Source of the DNA: Pseudoalteromonas sp. MSK9-3
GTDB taxonomy: Bacteria > Pseudomonadota > Gammaproteobacteria > Enterobacterales > Alteromonadaceae
Length of the DNA stretch: 64,000 nt
NCBI RefSeq assembly: GCF_003590335.1
Contig: NZ_MIET01000070.1
Span: 1 to 64,000, forward strand
Direction of reading: 5' to 3'
In this document: positions 15,232 through 24,624 of the stretch, one piece after another
Position numbering within the stretch: the first letter of the stretch is position 1
How the letters are laid out: every line of letters starts with the position of its first letter
Notes under the pieces: model-generated
The model's database searches: none
What the model was told of the DNA's origin: nothing
Seen by the model: only the letters and a program-made list of their open reading frames with translations
Position numbers and translations under genes: made by a program

Positions 15232-15744
15232 TTAACGGATCTGAAATTGCTGCTGATCCGCGCTGGCATCGTACTGCCATTGATATGTCATAGGTGTTGT
15301 ACTGCTATCATACATCCATACTTCAGCAACGAGCATCATGTCGCTACGGCTAATGGTTAACACAGTATTGAGTGGTGCATTGGTTAGTGCTGTTCGCAGT
15401 ACACAATTATTACGATCAGCTTTGCTTTCACCTGCTAACTTTTGACATATGTTCAAATAAGCACGTTGATCTTCTAGTTTTAGGTCTACATCAATGAGCA
15501 GTGAAAACTTAGTCGATAAATCAAACTCAGTGTCGATGACGAGATCTGCCATAGATGTTTCATCAGGGGTTGGCGTTTCTGGTGTTGTGCCTGTATCGGG
15601 GGGGGTTACAGTGTCTGGTGGCGTAACTGGATCTGGGTTTTCTACCACAGGGCTTGTCACGGGAGCCGCGCTGACTTCTTCACCACCGCCGCCACACGCA
15701 CTTAAGAAACACAGGCTAAATAGAGTTACAGTTAATTTATTCAT
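15232..15744 (-). CDS. Small lipoprotein with proline/threonine-rich linker
   Basis: The 170-residue product has a lipoprotein signal sequence ending in the lipobox LSAC followed by GGGG, so it should be lipidated and exported. Residues 25-65 are a low-complexity linker of PDT/PPD-type repeats. The remaining 105 residues look folded, with two cysteines (NICQKL and NNCVLR) and a tryptophan-rich end. I do not know the family. Its ATG overlaps the stop codon of the LruC-domain gene by one base (TAATG), so the two are translationally coupled and probably act together on the cell surface. Confidence 0.8.
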   Translation of the reverse strand: MNKLTVTLFSLCFLSACGGGGEEVSAAPVTSPVVENPDPVTPPDTVTPPDTGTTPETPTPDETSMADLVIDTEFDLSTKFSLLIDVDLKLEDQRAYLNICQKLAGESKADRNNCVLRTALTNAPLNTVLTISRSDMMLVAEVWMYDSSTTPMTYQWQYDASADQQQFQIR

Positions 15745-17942
15745 TATTGTGCTCCTGATGTAATAACTTTGCTAAGTTGTGGTTCACTATACCAAGTAAT
15801 ACTGTTTTTACCTGCTGAGGTGGCGAATGCCGCAAATTTGGGGTAAGCATTGGTGATGTCAATGGTTTCAATTGGGTGCTTCCACGCGGCACCAATTTCC
15901 ATTGCCCAAGGGAGCCCAGATGTGGTTTGAAAATAGCTATTAGCCGCTGGGTTTGAGGCATCATCGCTGCCAGACACACTATAAAGTTCATTTGAAAAGG
16001 CCTCGGTGGGCGCTCTATTTTTCAAATGCACTTCCCAGCTTCTTTTATCAATACTATTCATAAAATCACCATGGAAGTGATCAGCACTGGCAAAAATAAA
16101 TGGGTCGAGTACATTGGCAGGAGAGTCTGCGAGCGCTTTGGGCGCAAGCAGTGGAATAGTCATTGAAAATGTCACTTTTGTTCCACTTTGACAATTGGCC
16201 TCGGTTCTAAAGTATTGGCACCCGCCATTCTTTTGCACATAGTCCCATACATCTTCCATCACGATTAAAATGGCATCGCTGCGGCCTGCTTCTAATGGCG
16301 ATGTTTCTTGTACAACGCCATCAATGGTAAAGCTAATATTGGCTTCATCAATTTCATTACGGCTCACTCTGCGTTCGGTAGAGGCATTGATCTGATCGTA
16401 CAATCTAACTGCAAAACCATTATGGTAAGTTGCACCAACACCAATGATCTCACCTTCTAATCGGTACCCTACAACTGCACCATTTTCTTTATAGCGTGTA
16501 CTACGGAAGTGGGTCACTAAATCATTAAAATCATAATCTCCCGCAAATGGCCATTTGTCTTCATAAGACAGGGTTACCCAATCGTTTTCACTGGGGTAGG
16601 CATCACTTGCATAAGTGGTAATTTCATAGTCTTCGACTTCTCCGCCAGATACCCCACCTGTTGCACTGATATTTGAGGCCTCAGAGCCGTCGGTGACACG
16701 AAAGCGGGCCCAAGTGTTACCTTCAAGTGTTGTTTCAGGAACAGGAATGAGTAGGCTGTTGTCACCAGCATTAATGGCGACTTTATCGAGCATGGCTTCA
16801 TCAGCAGAAAAAACCTGATCTTGGTTCCAGTCAAACCAAGCATATAAATAACTATTTTGTGATGCAGTAACAATGATTTGTGTATTTTGCCCGCCAACAA
16901 AATCAGTGACAAAAGCCACACCATCATCTGAATTATCAATAGGCTCAGCGGCTAAATCGGCTGCGGTATTAATGTTTTCACCGTCAACACTTGCACCTAG
17001 GTAAATAAGGTTTTCACCATCATCATTCGGATCGTATAAATGACGCGGACCGCTGTCTGCAAGTGTGGTGGCATAGCCGTTTGGTGCATCACCAAAGTCG
17101 ATGGAATTGTCTGTGACTTTTACTTCAGCAATCGCGCAGCGCGCGCCGTCATTTTGCCCTGATTTAGGGCCGCTGGTAAAAACGGCTGCTGTTGGAGTAT
17201 ATCCAACAACTGGGCTGACCGATAAGTCAACTTTGTGTATTTTACCGCTTTTATTATTACTGGCATAAAATTGGCCATTAACATCAAAATAAGTTGCGCC
17301 GAATGCGCCGCTGTCCCCTGATGTGTCTAATTGCGTTATAAACGTCGTGGTACCGGTGTCGACGTTGATTTCATGTAAGTTGCCATTAGACTCCATCGCG
17401 TACAGTAAATTACTGTTGGGGTGAAATGCAAAGTCAAAAATGTTGAGGTTCCAGTTTTCACTGCCAGTGTAATGAATTGAAGCGATAGATTGCGTTAAAT
17501 CACCATTAAGTGGAATTTTATAAAGTCCGGAGTTGGGGGTATAAACAAAATAATAGGCTTCTTGGTTTGCGCCAGACCCAGTAACCTGTATGTCACCCAC
17601 ATAAAAGTTGGTGTCAGGTAGCCCGGTTACATCGAGCACTGTCATATCATAATCATTGCCTATTTGTACCACGCGCCCAGGCGATTGTTTGCTATAGCCA
17701 TACATGTATTGATCTTTATAGTTAAATCCCACCGCGTTTACGCTTGACGTATTAGCCGCGCCTTCTCGGGTTAAGCTTGCTGCGATGGTTGTGGCTTTTG
17801 CCGAGACCAAATCAATACCGTACAACTTTGCAACGGAGTCTTGCATTAAAAAGGCTTTACTTGGACAGTTTTCAAATGGGTCGGCTATCGCACTGCCTGA
17901 CGCGAATAGCATACACATTGTTGCGATGTAAGTTTGTTTCAT
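15744..17942 (-). CDS. LruC-domain surface protein with GEVED domain
   Basis: The ATG at 17942 gives a 732-residue protein starting with a signal peptide (MKQTYIATMCMLFASGSAIA); an in-frame start at 18062 would add 40 residues before it and is unlikely. After an N-terminal beta-propeller-like region (about 25-290), a GEVED-type domain is visible (DFGDAPNGYATTLADSGPRH, DWNQD, GGVSGGEVEDYEI), and the C-terminal third is a LruC domain (PFAGDYDFNDLVTHF). Such domains occur in exported proteins of Bacteroidetes and marine gammaproteobacteria and may bind calcium or surfaces. It is co-transcribed with the small lipoprotein downstream. Confidence 0.85.
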   Translation of the reverse strand: MKQTYIATMCMLFASGSAIADPFENCPSKAFLMQDSVAKLYGIDLVSAKATTIAASLTREGAANTSSVNAVGFNYKDQYMYGYSKQSPGRVVQIGNDYDMTVLDVTGLPDTNFYVGDIQVTGSGANQEAYYFVYTPNSGLYKIPLNGDLTQSIASIHYTGSENWNLNIFDFAFHPNSNLLYAMESNGNLHEINVDTGTTTFITQLDTSGDSGAFGATYFDVNGQFYASNNKSGKIHKVDLSVSPVVGYTPTAAVFTSGPKSGQNDGARCAIAEVKVTDNSIDFGDAPNGYATTLADSGPRHLYDPNDDGENLIYLGASVDGENINTAADLAAEPIDNSDDGVAFVTDFVGGQNTQIIVTASQNSYLYAWFDWNQDQVFSADEAMLDKVAINAGDNSLLIPVPETTLEGNTWARFRVTDGSEASNISATGGVSGGEVEDYEITTYASDAYPSENDWVTLSYEDKWPFAGDYDFNDLVTHFRSTRYKENGAVVGYRLEGEIIGVGATYHNGFAVRLYDQINASTERRVSRNEIDEANISFTIDGVVQETSPLEAGRSDAILIVMEDVWDYVQKNGGCQYFRTEANCQSGTKVTFSMTIPLLAPKALADSPANVLDPFIFASADHFHGDFMNSIDKRSWEVHLKNRAPTEAFSNELYSVSGSDDASNPAANSYFQTTSGLPWAMEIGAAWKHPIETIDITNAYPKFAAFATSAGKNSITWYSEPQLSKVITSGAQ

Positions 17943-18154
17943 AATTAAAGGCCAGTTGCATAAGTAATATATACCTGTAGAAGCATGTGATGTTCCAACT
18001 TGTAATGTAATGAAAAATAGAGTTTTATATTTTTTCATATGTAAATTTGTTGCATCTTGCAATGACTTATTTGCATATTGCGAGTGAAATTCAATTTGCG
18101 GGCGAAGGGCATTGTTGTACTATGCGGTTTTTTGATGTGGCGGTAAGGTGAGCA

Positions 18155-18769
18155 ATGGAATTATCAACGTGGTTGAGTTTGGCATTTATTTGTATGATAG
18201 GGGCCATGTCGCCTGGGCCAAGTTTGGCTGTTGTACTGCGTCATTCGTTATATAACAGTGCAAGGCACGGTATTGTTGCCAGCGTTTCTCATGGTGTGGG
18301 TGTGGGTGTATATGCCGGTTTATCATTGGCAGGTCTTGCAAGCTTAATTAGTCATTTTCCAATTGTTTATAATGCATTAGTGTATGGTGGAGCCGCATAC
18401 CTTGCTTATATGGGCATACGTATACTGATGAGTCAATCATCAGGACTTACTGTATCAAATACTCAGGCTCTCACCTCTTATAAACAAGCCGCGCAAGATG
18501 GCTTTGCCATTGCTTTTTTAAATCCTAAACTGGCTATCTTTTTCGTGGCACTCTTTTCACAGTTTATAGATCCAGAAGCGATGACGATGACGGTGGCGTT
18601 TATCATGTGTGCGACTGTATTGGTGATTGATACTGTGTGGTATTTCATTGTCTCCATTGGATCTGCCAAAGCACGCGATAAATTTGATTTAACCAAAAAG
18701 CAAACCGTTATTGATAAAGTACTGGGTGTCGCTTTTTTACTCTTAGCGTTGCGAGTTGTGGTTGGATAG
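18155..18769 (+). CDS. LysE/RhtB-family amino-acid exporter
   Basis: The 204-residue inner-membrane protein is a typical LysE-superfamily translocator. The signature near the N-terminus is GAMSPGPSLAVVLRHSL, and six hydrophobic segments are visible, including a conserved FLNPKLAIFFVALFSQF around residues 120-140. Members export amino acids such as homoserine, threonine or lysine; the exact substrate is not evident. It stands alone, divergent from the LruC operon and convergent with the next gene, and a hairpin follows its stop codon. Confidence 0.9.
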   Translation: MELSTWLSLAFICMIGAMSPGPSLAVVLRHSLYNSARHGIVASVSHGVGVGVYAGLSLAGLASLISHFPIVYNALVYGGAAYLAYMGIRILMSQSSGLTVSNTQALTSYKQAAQDGFAIAFLNPKLAIFFVALFSQFIDPEAMTMTVAFIMCATVLVIDTVWYFIVSIGSAKARDKFDLTKKQTVIDKVLGVAFLLLALRVVVG

Positions 18770-18777
18770 ATAATGAT

Positions 18778-18799
18778 AATAGCGATGGTTAGCGCTATT
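18778..18799. terminator. Convergent-gene hairpin
   Basis: AATAGCG (18778-18784) pairs with CGCTATT (18793-18799) around an eight-base loop, just after the LysE-type gene and overlapping the stop of the opposite gene. It could terminate both transcripts. Confidence 0.5.
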
Positions 18800-19373
18800 G
18801 TTGATTGTAGGACTCAAAAATCGCCTGTTTTAAATGAGCGTATCCATCGTGAATATTCATTATTTCTAGTGCGATGGTGGTGTCATTAATGATGCGGCCC
18901 AATGTTACATCAAATCGAACGTTGTTCTGTTGTGCTAGGGTGAGATTGACGGTGACATCTGTAAATTGATTGATCAAACTATGTGCTTTGTAGGGAAATG
19001 TGCGTACAACTAATCCAGATAATGACAGAGAAAGTACTTTAAAAGGGCAAGGAAGATGTGATGAGCGTAGCTGAGTATGCTCCAATTCTTTTGTACGCCA
19101 ATGACGGTAATGATTGTTGATATCCACGATACTGGGTAGCTCGCAGCTTACCGTGAGGTCTCCATCACTTTGAGCATCAATGTGTGCAGGAAAGTACATG
19201 AGTTGAGAATTGATTTTTGCTAAAAGTTGTACGTCACTTGCTTTAGAGAGGGTTGATAGCCATTGCTTTAGCTGAGCGGCCTCTGGTTTTGACAGTGTTA
19301 GGTCAAATTGTGCTGTACTTTCTTGTTGTACTATTTGTGTTATGAAATCAGATTCTTCCAGTGTAAGTTTCAT
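18795..19373 (-). CDS. Cytoplasmic protein of unknown function, possibly PilZ-like
   Basis: The 192-residue protein has no signal peptide or membrane span. The N-terminal 65 residues are helical with several aspartates; the rest contains alternating beta-strand-like segments (DLTVSCELPSIVDINNHYRH, FKVLSLSLSGLVVRTFPYK, NVRFDVTLGRIINDT). The spacing of basic residues, then an LSLSG turn, then a GR-containing strand is reminiscent of PilZ c-di-GMP-binding barrels, but the canonical RxxxR and D/NxSxxG motifs are not clearly met. I therefore leave the function open. It is a single gene between two hairpin-bounded units. Confidence 0.7.
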   Translation of the reverse strand: MKLTLEESDFITQIVQQESTAQFDLTLSKPEAAQLKQWLSTLSKASDVQLLAKINSQLMYFPAHIDAQSDGDLTVSCELPSIVDINNHYRHWRTKELEHTQLRSSHLPCPFKVLSLSLSGLVVRTFPYKAHSLINQFTDVTVNLTLAQQNNVRFDVTLGRIINDTTIALEIMNIHDGYAHLKQAIFESYNQQ

Positions 19374-19441
19374 GGTTATTTATTGCCGATAGAGTGTGCA
19401 TTAGGTCAACTAATGCACAATTCGTACCGAAAAATAATAGC

Positions 19442-20797
19442 TTATGTGGTGATTTGGGCTCGTTTCAATAATCTTTTTTTGAGCGTCATTTGTATAAGTA
19501 CAAAGCTTAATATTGCTTGTAAGAAAACGGTAGCAGCAGAGAGTATCCATACGGTGGTGATGGCCATGTCAGTTTGTGTCACAAAATATACCAACAATAT
19601 AGAGAATAGGCCTACCCTTACCAATGTGCTAAACAAAGCTGGCCATGTATTGCCAAACGCTTGGAACATGGCAGAGTATGAGAATACGAGGCCAGCAGGT
19701 ACAAAATTGAACCCCACATAACTTAAAAATGTTGCTGCGACGGCAATAACTGCCGGATCATTACTGAAGGGCGTGAAAAAAAACTCAGGAAAGAAAATAC
19801 AGGGTAAAGCTAATATAAACATCAATGAGGTAGTGGCGATGGTCGTTACTTTATATGTGGTGAACACACGCTTCATTTTACTGGCTGCATAATTTTGTGC
19901 GGCAATCGCTGGGGCGGCAAAAGCAATGGCCATTACGGGTAAAAAGAGTGCTTGCATTATTCGCGAGCCTAAACCAAATCCTGCTTGCTCGTCTGTACCA
20001 AACTGACTAAGTGCCCAGTAAATCATCGCCATATATAAAAAGGTCAGCATAAACTCGCTGCCTGCTGGCCCACCAATTTTTAGTATCGATTTAAATATCT
20101 GCGCGTTGGGTGTGACTTTTTGTTTGTTTAATTTGAGAATATTTGGCGTGCGTTTGATATACATGATACCCATAACCACAGCTGAACAGGCTGCAATAGA
20201 GCTGGCAAACCCAGCTCCCGCGACGCCCATGCCGTTGAAAATACCCATACCAGTGATCAGTATAGGAGACAGTACAATATTTAATAACAACGCAGCCATT
20301 TGTATGATCATAAAGGGTTTAACCAGCCCAGAGCCGCGCATAGATGCTGACACCACAGTTAAAATAAACTGCATCGCTAATGAAGGTAAAAACCAATATA
20401 AATATGTTAACCCAGTAGATTCAATGGCTTCGGTGGCTGCTAATGCAGAAAAGTAGTGGTGGCCAAATAAGTAACCAAACACACTGATGATTAAGCTGGC
20501 AGCTATGCCATAAAACAACGCATGACTATATACCTCACTTGCATGAAGGGGGTCTTTTCGGCCAATTGCATGAGCGACTAAAGTGGCACACCCTACGTTA
20601 AATACTTGCGTTAATGCCATCACGAAAAAGAACAAATTACCCGCAGTGCTTACGCCCGCCAGTGCAACATCGCCCAAATGACCGACAAAATAAAGATCCA
20701 CAATAAAGTATAAGGTTTGCACTAATAAGCCAAAGGCAATTGGCATTGACATATTAAAGAGATGTTTATAAATAGAACCGCGTGTTAAGTCTTGCAT
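19442..20797 (-). CDS. MATE-family multidrug efflux transporter
   Basis: This 451-residue protein has about twelve membrane segments in two similar halves, as MATE pumps do. The N-terminal half begins with a SMPIAFGLLVQTLYFIVDLY helix and contains the phrase AGVSTAGNLFFFVMAL; the C-terminal half contains a corresponding GLGSRIMQALFLPVMAIAFA segment. Such pumps use sodium or proton gradients to expel cationic drugs and metabolites. It lies 72 bases downstream of the MocR-type regulator gene in the same direction, so the two may be in one transcript and the pump could be under that regulator's control. Confidence 0.9.
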   Translation of the reverse strand: MQDLTRGSIYKHLFNMSMPIAFGLLVQTLYFIVDLYFVGHLGDVALAGVSTAGNLFFFVMALTQVFNVGCATLVAHAIGRKDPLHASEVYSHALFYGIAASLIISVFGYLFGHHYFSALAATEAIESTGLTYLYWFLPSLAMQFILTVVSASMRGSGLVKPFMIIQMAALLLNIVLSPILITGMGIFNGMGVAGAGFASSIAACSAVVMGIMYIKRTPNILKLNKQKVTPNAQIFKSILKIGGPAGSEFMLTFLYMAMIYWALSQFGTDEQAGFGLGSRIMQALFLPVMAIAFAAPAIAAQNYAASKMKRVFTTYKVTTIATTSLMFILALPCIFFPEFFFTPFSNDPAVIAVAATFLSYVGFNFVPAGLVFSYSAMFQAFGNTWPALFSTLVRVGLFSILLVYFVTQTDMAITTVWILSAATVFLQAILSFVLIQMTLKKRLLKRAQITT

Positions 20798-20869
20798 AAA
20801 GTGTGCTTAATAATTCAGTATGATGTCCCTATTTTATCTCGCTAGTGTCGCATGTCTTGATTGTAATTG

Positions 20870-22261
20870 CTATGTTAGTTGTTTATTGATTTCATTAGCT
20901 ATTTTATTAAGTTGAGTCTGAATGTCGTCGGTGAACTCCAGCCCAAAGTTCAACCTGAAACACTCTTTATAGTGTTGTGTTGTGCCAAATACGGTGCCTG
21001 GTTTTATAAAAATATGTTGCGATGCTAACACTGCTGCTAGCATATCAGAATCAAGATCAGGCACTTTTATCCATAGCACCATACCACCATGGGGAATATA
21101 TATGCTGCTATTAGCGGGTAAGATGCTGTTGAGTAGCGTGATATATAAGTTTTTATGGGAAGCCAGCTTATTATTTGCACGTTTGAGGTGCTGCTGATAA
21201 TGACCTCGGTTGATATAGTGTGCAATTGCTAACTGAAGCGGTTTATTAACCCCTGACGTGCGCACTTTTTGCTGTGTAATGTACGCATCAAAGTATCGCC
21301 CTGGCGCACACCACCCTAATCGAAGGCCTGCGGATAATGACTTCGAAAAGCTCGCACACCAAATAACCCAACCATTTTCATCAAAGTGCTTGATGGGAAG
21401 CGGTGGCGTGCGATTATGGCTAATTTCGCGAAATACATCATCTTCTATGATTGGTAATTGATAGGTGTTGGCTAACTGAGCAATTTGGCGTTTTTGACTG
21501 TTGCTCAAACTATGGCCCGTTGGGTTTTGGTGGTTAGCAGTGAGCAAGCATGCCACTACATTGTGCTGTTGAATAGCGTACTCCATTTGTGCTAGATCAA
21601 TACCATCATGTGTACTTGGAATTTCAATCACGCGCCTTTTAAGCGTGTGTAACATATCAAGTAAGCCACTGTAACAGGGGGAGCTGACCAAAATGACGTC
21701 GTGCTCTTTGCTGACTACCGAAATGGCCAGTTGCACCGCATCGAGGCAGCCATGGGTGATTGAAATATCTTGTTCGGACAGTGCAAACCCTTGTGTACTA
21801 AAATGCTTGCTAAGCGCAAGCCGCAGCGTTGCTTCTCCTTGTATACAGGCATAACCCCAGATCAAATCACTATGGCGGCATGCTTGAGTTAGTGATGCAC
21901 TGAGCGCTTTATGATCTACCAATGTTGTACCAAGTTCTGCGGTGGCTAACGATTGTGGCGTGAGCTCATTATAACGGTCTGACTGTTTTGACTGTGTGGG
22001 CTTGGCAACAAAATTGGGAAAGTCATACTTTATTTGGCTAGTTACCGGTGTAGTGACAAAGTAGCCGCGCTTTGGATGAGCGGTGATATAACCTTGTGAT
22101 TCAACATATCGGTAGCAAGATAATGCCGTTGTCATGCTAATTTGTTGAATATCGCAAAATGACCTTAATGAAGGAAGTGGTTTGTCAGAGGTATAAATTC
22201 GCTGCTCTATTTTTCTAATTAGTTGCTGAGCGAGTTGTTTGTATTTTGCTTGTTGCTTCAT
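20870..22261 (-). CDS. MocR-type (GntR plus aminotransferase) transcription regulator
   Basis: The 463-residue protein has an N-terminal GntR winged helix (about 1-70, with SMTTALSCYRYVESQGYITA) joined to a class I aminotransferase-like domain. The PLP site is complete: the HQNPTG motif, the aspartate-containing IIEDDVF and the Schiff-base lysine in SFSKSLSAGLRLGW. MocR proteins use PLP or its adducts as effectors and often regulate the neighbouring vitamin or amino-compound gene. Here the gene is divergent from a PLP-dependent decarboxylase across a 93-bp gap, which makes that decarboxylase its most likely target; the MATE pump downstream is a second candidate. Confidence 0.9.
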   Translation of the reverse strand: MKQQAKYKQLAQQLIRKIEQRIYTSDKPLPSLRSFCDIQQISMTTALSCYRYVESQGYITAHPKRGYFVTTPVTSQIKYDFPNFVAKPTQSKQSDRYNELTPQSLATAELGTTLVDHKALSASLTQACRHSDLIWGYACIQGEATLRLALSKHFSTQGFALSEQDISITHGCLDAVQLAISVVSKEHDVILVSSPCYSGLLDMLHTLKRRVIEIPSTHDGIDLAQMEYAIQQHNVVACLLTANHQNPTGHSLSNSQKRQIAQLANTYQLPIIEDDVFREISHNRTPPLPIKHFDENGWVIWCASFSKSLSAGLRLGWCAPGRYFDAYITQQKVRTSGVNKPLQLAIAHYINRGHYQQHLKRANNKLASHKNLYITLLNSILPANSSIYIPHGGMVLWIKVPDLDSDMLAAVLASQHIFIKPGTVFGTTQHYKECFRLNFGLEFTDDIQTQLNKIANEINKQLT

Positions 22262-22354
22262 CTGTTATCTAAAAAAGTCCATTTTTTGTATCTGTTACCT
22301 TATTTTTATCAGCATAAACTAATGTGTATGTATCGTCACTCATTAGGAACAAAA
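22262..22354. promoter_or_regulatory. Divergent promoter region of MocR and decarboxylase genes
   Basis: This 93-base AT-rich gap must hold both start regions and the binding sites of the MocR regulator. I could not pick out a convincing repeated operator by eye. An AGGAAC ribosome site lies just before the decarboxylase ATG at 22355. Confidence 0.5.
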
Positions 22355-23725
22355 ATGCAGTACACTCCAGATATTCAAAAAAGTATGATTGGCTTGTTAG
22401 AAGCGCAGTTCACTCAATTTCGCGATCAACTAGACGCGCGGGATGTTGCATCTAAGAATCAAACATTGGCAACCTTACCTATGCCAGAGCATGGCGCTGG
22501 GCTTGATGATTTTTATCAGCTTTTTAATCAGCATATTGCAGAAAATTTATCGGCCAGTAATGGAAGTCGTTATTGGGGCTTTGTTACCGGGGGCGCTAAT
22601 CCCTGTGCAACCTTTGCGGATTGGTTAGTGGCATTGTTTAACCAAAATGTTGCGCAACGAGGAGATTCAATCGCCTCCGAACTTGAGCTACACACCCTTG
22701 CTTGGTTATGTGAGCTGTTCTTTTTACCCGTTGACTTTAAGGGCGTGTTTACAACAGGGGCAACTGCGGCCAATATTTTAGGCGCATTAAGTGCGAGACA
22801 ATATGTGGGCAAATTGCAGGGAATTGATGTTGCGCAGCAAGGTATGGCGGGAGTAACCGTTGAGATATACGCTGCTACACCACATGCAAGCATGATCCAA
22901 AGTTTAGGCATGGCAGGGTTTGGTCAAAAGAGTTGGCATCAGGTTCGTACTTTGTCTAACAGCGAAGCGCTGTGTGTTGATTCTTTAGCGCATATGCTGT
23001 CTAACAGCAATTGTAAAGGAAAGGTTGTAATAGCCAGTGCTGCGACCGTAACGGGGACTGATTATGACGACCTCAAAGCCATCAGCCAGTTATGCAAACT
23101 TCATGGGGCATGGCTTCATGTTGATGCCGCGTTTGGTCTTTTCGAGCGATTACTCAATGGCCCCCATGGAAAAACAGCGGGAATAGAGTGTGCTGATAGC
23201 ATTACCCTTGATTGTCATAAATGGCTCAATGTTCCGTATGATTGCGGTGTATTCTTAACCCGTCAGCCCAGTTATTTAGTACAGACGTGTGATGTACCAG
23301 CTCCTTATTTAAATACCCGTTCTGAGCATACCAATTTTAGGTCTATGGGCATAGAAAACTCGCGCCGGTTTAGAGCTTTGCCAGTTTGGGCGACCTTAAT
23401 TGGCTATGGTAAAAAAGGGATAAAAAAGCAAATAGAAAATAATGTTGTATTAGCGCAGGTATTTGCCCAGTGGTTGGCCAAAAGTGAGCATTATGAGTTG
23501 GTTAAGCCATGTGAACTCAATGTGGTGCTATTTTGCCCTAATGCATCGCACTCGTTGGAAAGTGTAGAGGCGTGTCTAACTGCGATTAATGCATCTGGTC
23601 GTGTATTTATGACGCCAGGTGTGTGGCAGGGAAAACCTATTATTAGAGCTGCATTAAGCAATTGGGAGACGTCTGAGAGTGACATTGAACAAGTGACCAC
23701 TCTATTACAGGCACTGGGGGAGTAG
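22355..23725 (+). CDS. PLP-dependent group II decarboxylase
   Basis: The ATG at 22355 gives 456 residues; an in-frame start at 22223 would overlap the regulator gene and add a spurious hydrophobic stretch. The fold-type I decarboxylase motifs are visible: FTTGATAANILGALSARQ in the cofactor phosphate region, WLHVDAAFGLFERLL with the aspartate that holds the pyridine nitrogen, and the lysine in TLDCHKWLNVPYDCG. Relatives act on aromatic amino acids, glutamate, diaminobutyrate or aspartate; substrate choice cannot be read here. The divergent MocR gene is its likely regulator. A strong terminator follows the gene. Confidence 0.88.
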   Translation: MQYTPDIQKSMIGLLEAQFTQFRDQLDARDVASKNQTLATLPMPEHGAGLDDFYQLFNQHIAENLSASNGSRYWGFVTGGANPCATFADWLVALFNQNVAQRGDSIASELELHTLAWLCELFFLPVDFKGVFTTGATAANILGALSARQYVGKLQGIDVAQQGMAGVTVEIYAATPHASMIQSLGMAGFGQKSWHQVRTLSNSEALCVDSLAHMLSNSNCKGKVVIASAATVTGTDYDDLKAISQLCKLHGAWLHVDAAFGLFERLLNGPHGKTAGIECADSITLDCHKWLNVPYDCGVFLTRQPSYLVQTCDVPAPYLNTRSEHTNFRSMGIENSRRFRALPVWATLIGYGKKGIKKQIENNVVLAQVFAQWLAKSEHYELVKPCELNVVLFCPNASHSLESVEACLTAINASGRVFMTPGVWQGKPIIRAALSNWETSESDIEQVTTLLQALGE

Positions 23726-23727
23726 TG

Positions 23728-23751
23728 AAAGCGGCAAATGATTGCCGCTTT
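23728..23751 (+). terminator. Rho-independent-type terminator of the decarboxylase gene
   Basis: AAAGCGGCAA (23728-23737) pairs perfectly with TTGCCGCTTT (23742-23751) around a four-base loop, three bases after the stop codon, followed by a T-containing stretch. Confidence 0.8.
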
Positions 23752-23761
23752 GTTGCTATTA

Positions 23762-23796
23762 CCGCTTAGCTTACAAGGTAACTATACGCTAAGCGG
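23762..23796. terminator. Second hairpin downstream of the decarboxylase
   Basis: CCGCTTAGC (23762-23770) pairs perfectly with GCTAAGCGG (23788-23796) and is followed by CTGTTT. It may be a back-up terminator. Confidence 0.5.
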
Positions 23797-23871
23797 CTGT
23801 TTAACAATAAAATGGGTGGAATAAATCTTGCTGTACATAGGGACTTAAAACCAAGGAGACAGGCGTAACCT

Positions 23872-24492
23872 ATGACCGCTATTCAAGGGGCTAATCATCA
23901 CATTCAGTCATTACAGCAATTTTCGCATCCCAAAAAAGTAAGTTTAAAAAAGCAGGCGCTATTTGCCAATCAGCATCACCAAGCACAGAAAAATATGAGC
24001 GCTAATAAAGACCCGCTGGTAACCCCCTCGGTTGCAGAGAGTACCGTTTCTAAATTTGCCTCATTCTATTTTGAAAAAGCCACATCGCATTCGACGGCTG
24101 TGGTTGACCCTGAATTATCAGCCAAAGACTATAGCAAGGCGTTTCATAAAGAGACCATTACGCAAATTATGAAAATGCCCATAGAGGTAGAAGTTGAACG
24201 TGATGAAATGCAGCAAGCGCTGTTGTTTAATTCGCTTGGTATTGATTTCCTTGAATATAAAGAGTTAGGTGTGCGGCGAGAGATGCTGTCTTTGGCTAAA
24301 AATGGCATCGAAAATGATGTAAGTTTAGCGCAATTTGAGAAGTCAAAATTCATAGATGCAATCAGGCATTTTGATGCGCGTTTAGAGCAAGCTCAAAATG
24401 CGTTACTTGGCGGTGCTCCAATGGATGCGTTGGACATGAATATGAGCGACCCACAAAGCCCATGGGCAATTCTAGTGAATGCGGCAGCTTAG
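23872..24492 (+). CDS. Hypothetical cytoplasmic protein, 206 aa
   Basis: No signal peptide or membrane span is visible. The N-terminal 70 residues are rich in Gln, His and Lys and look disordered; the C-terminal half (about 80-190) is predicted helical, with charged stretches such as MKMPIEVEVERDEMQQALL and a Met/Asp-rich tail. A good AAGGAGA ribosome site lies about 13 bases before the ATG. I do not recognise the family. It is a monocistronic gene between a terminator and a ToxR/CadC-like regulator. Confidence 0.7.
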   Translation: MTAIQGANHHIQSLQQFSHPKKVSLKKQALFANQHHQAQKNMSANKDPLVTPSVAESTVSKFASFYFEKATSHSTAVVDPELSAKDYSKAFHKETITQIMKMPIEVEVERDEMQQALLFNSLGIDFLEYKELGVRREMLSLAKNGIENDVSLAQFEKSKFIDAIRHFDARLEQAQNALLGGAPMDALDMNMSDPQSPWAILVNAAA

Positions 24493-24624
24493 GGTCTAGC
24501 GGTTTAGTCGTAAACTAGATGTTGGGCGCGTGTCTGTTTATTTATTTTATTAAGCTCAATGATGATTGACACCGTGGCCAGTTAATTTACTGTACTCATA
24601 TCAGAGAAATATAAGAATAGATGC

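Noticed and set aside
15494..15763. Plus-strand frame opposite the small lipoprotein
   Set aside because: It is an antisense reading of the low-complexity PDT linker.
17943..18062. 40-residue N-terminal extension of the LruC protein
   Set aside because: The extension lies before a typical signal peptide; the start at 17942 explains export.
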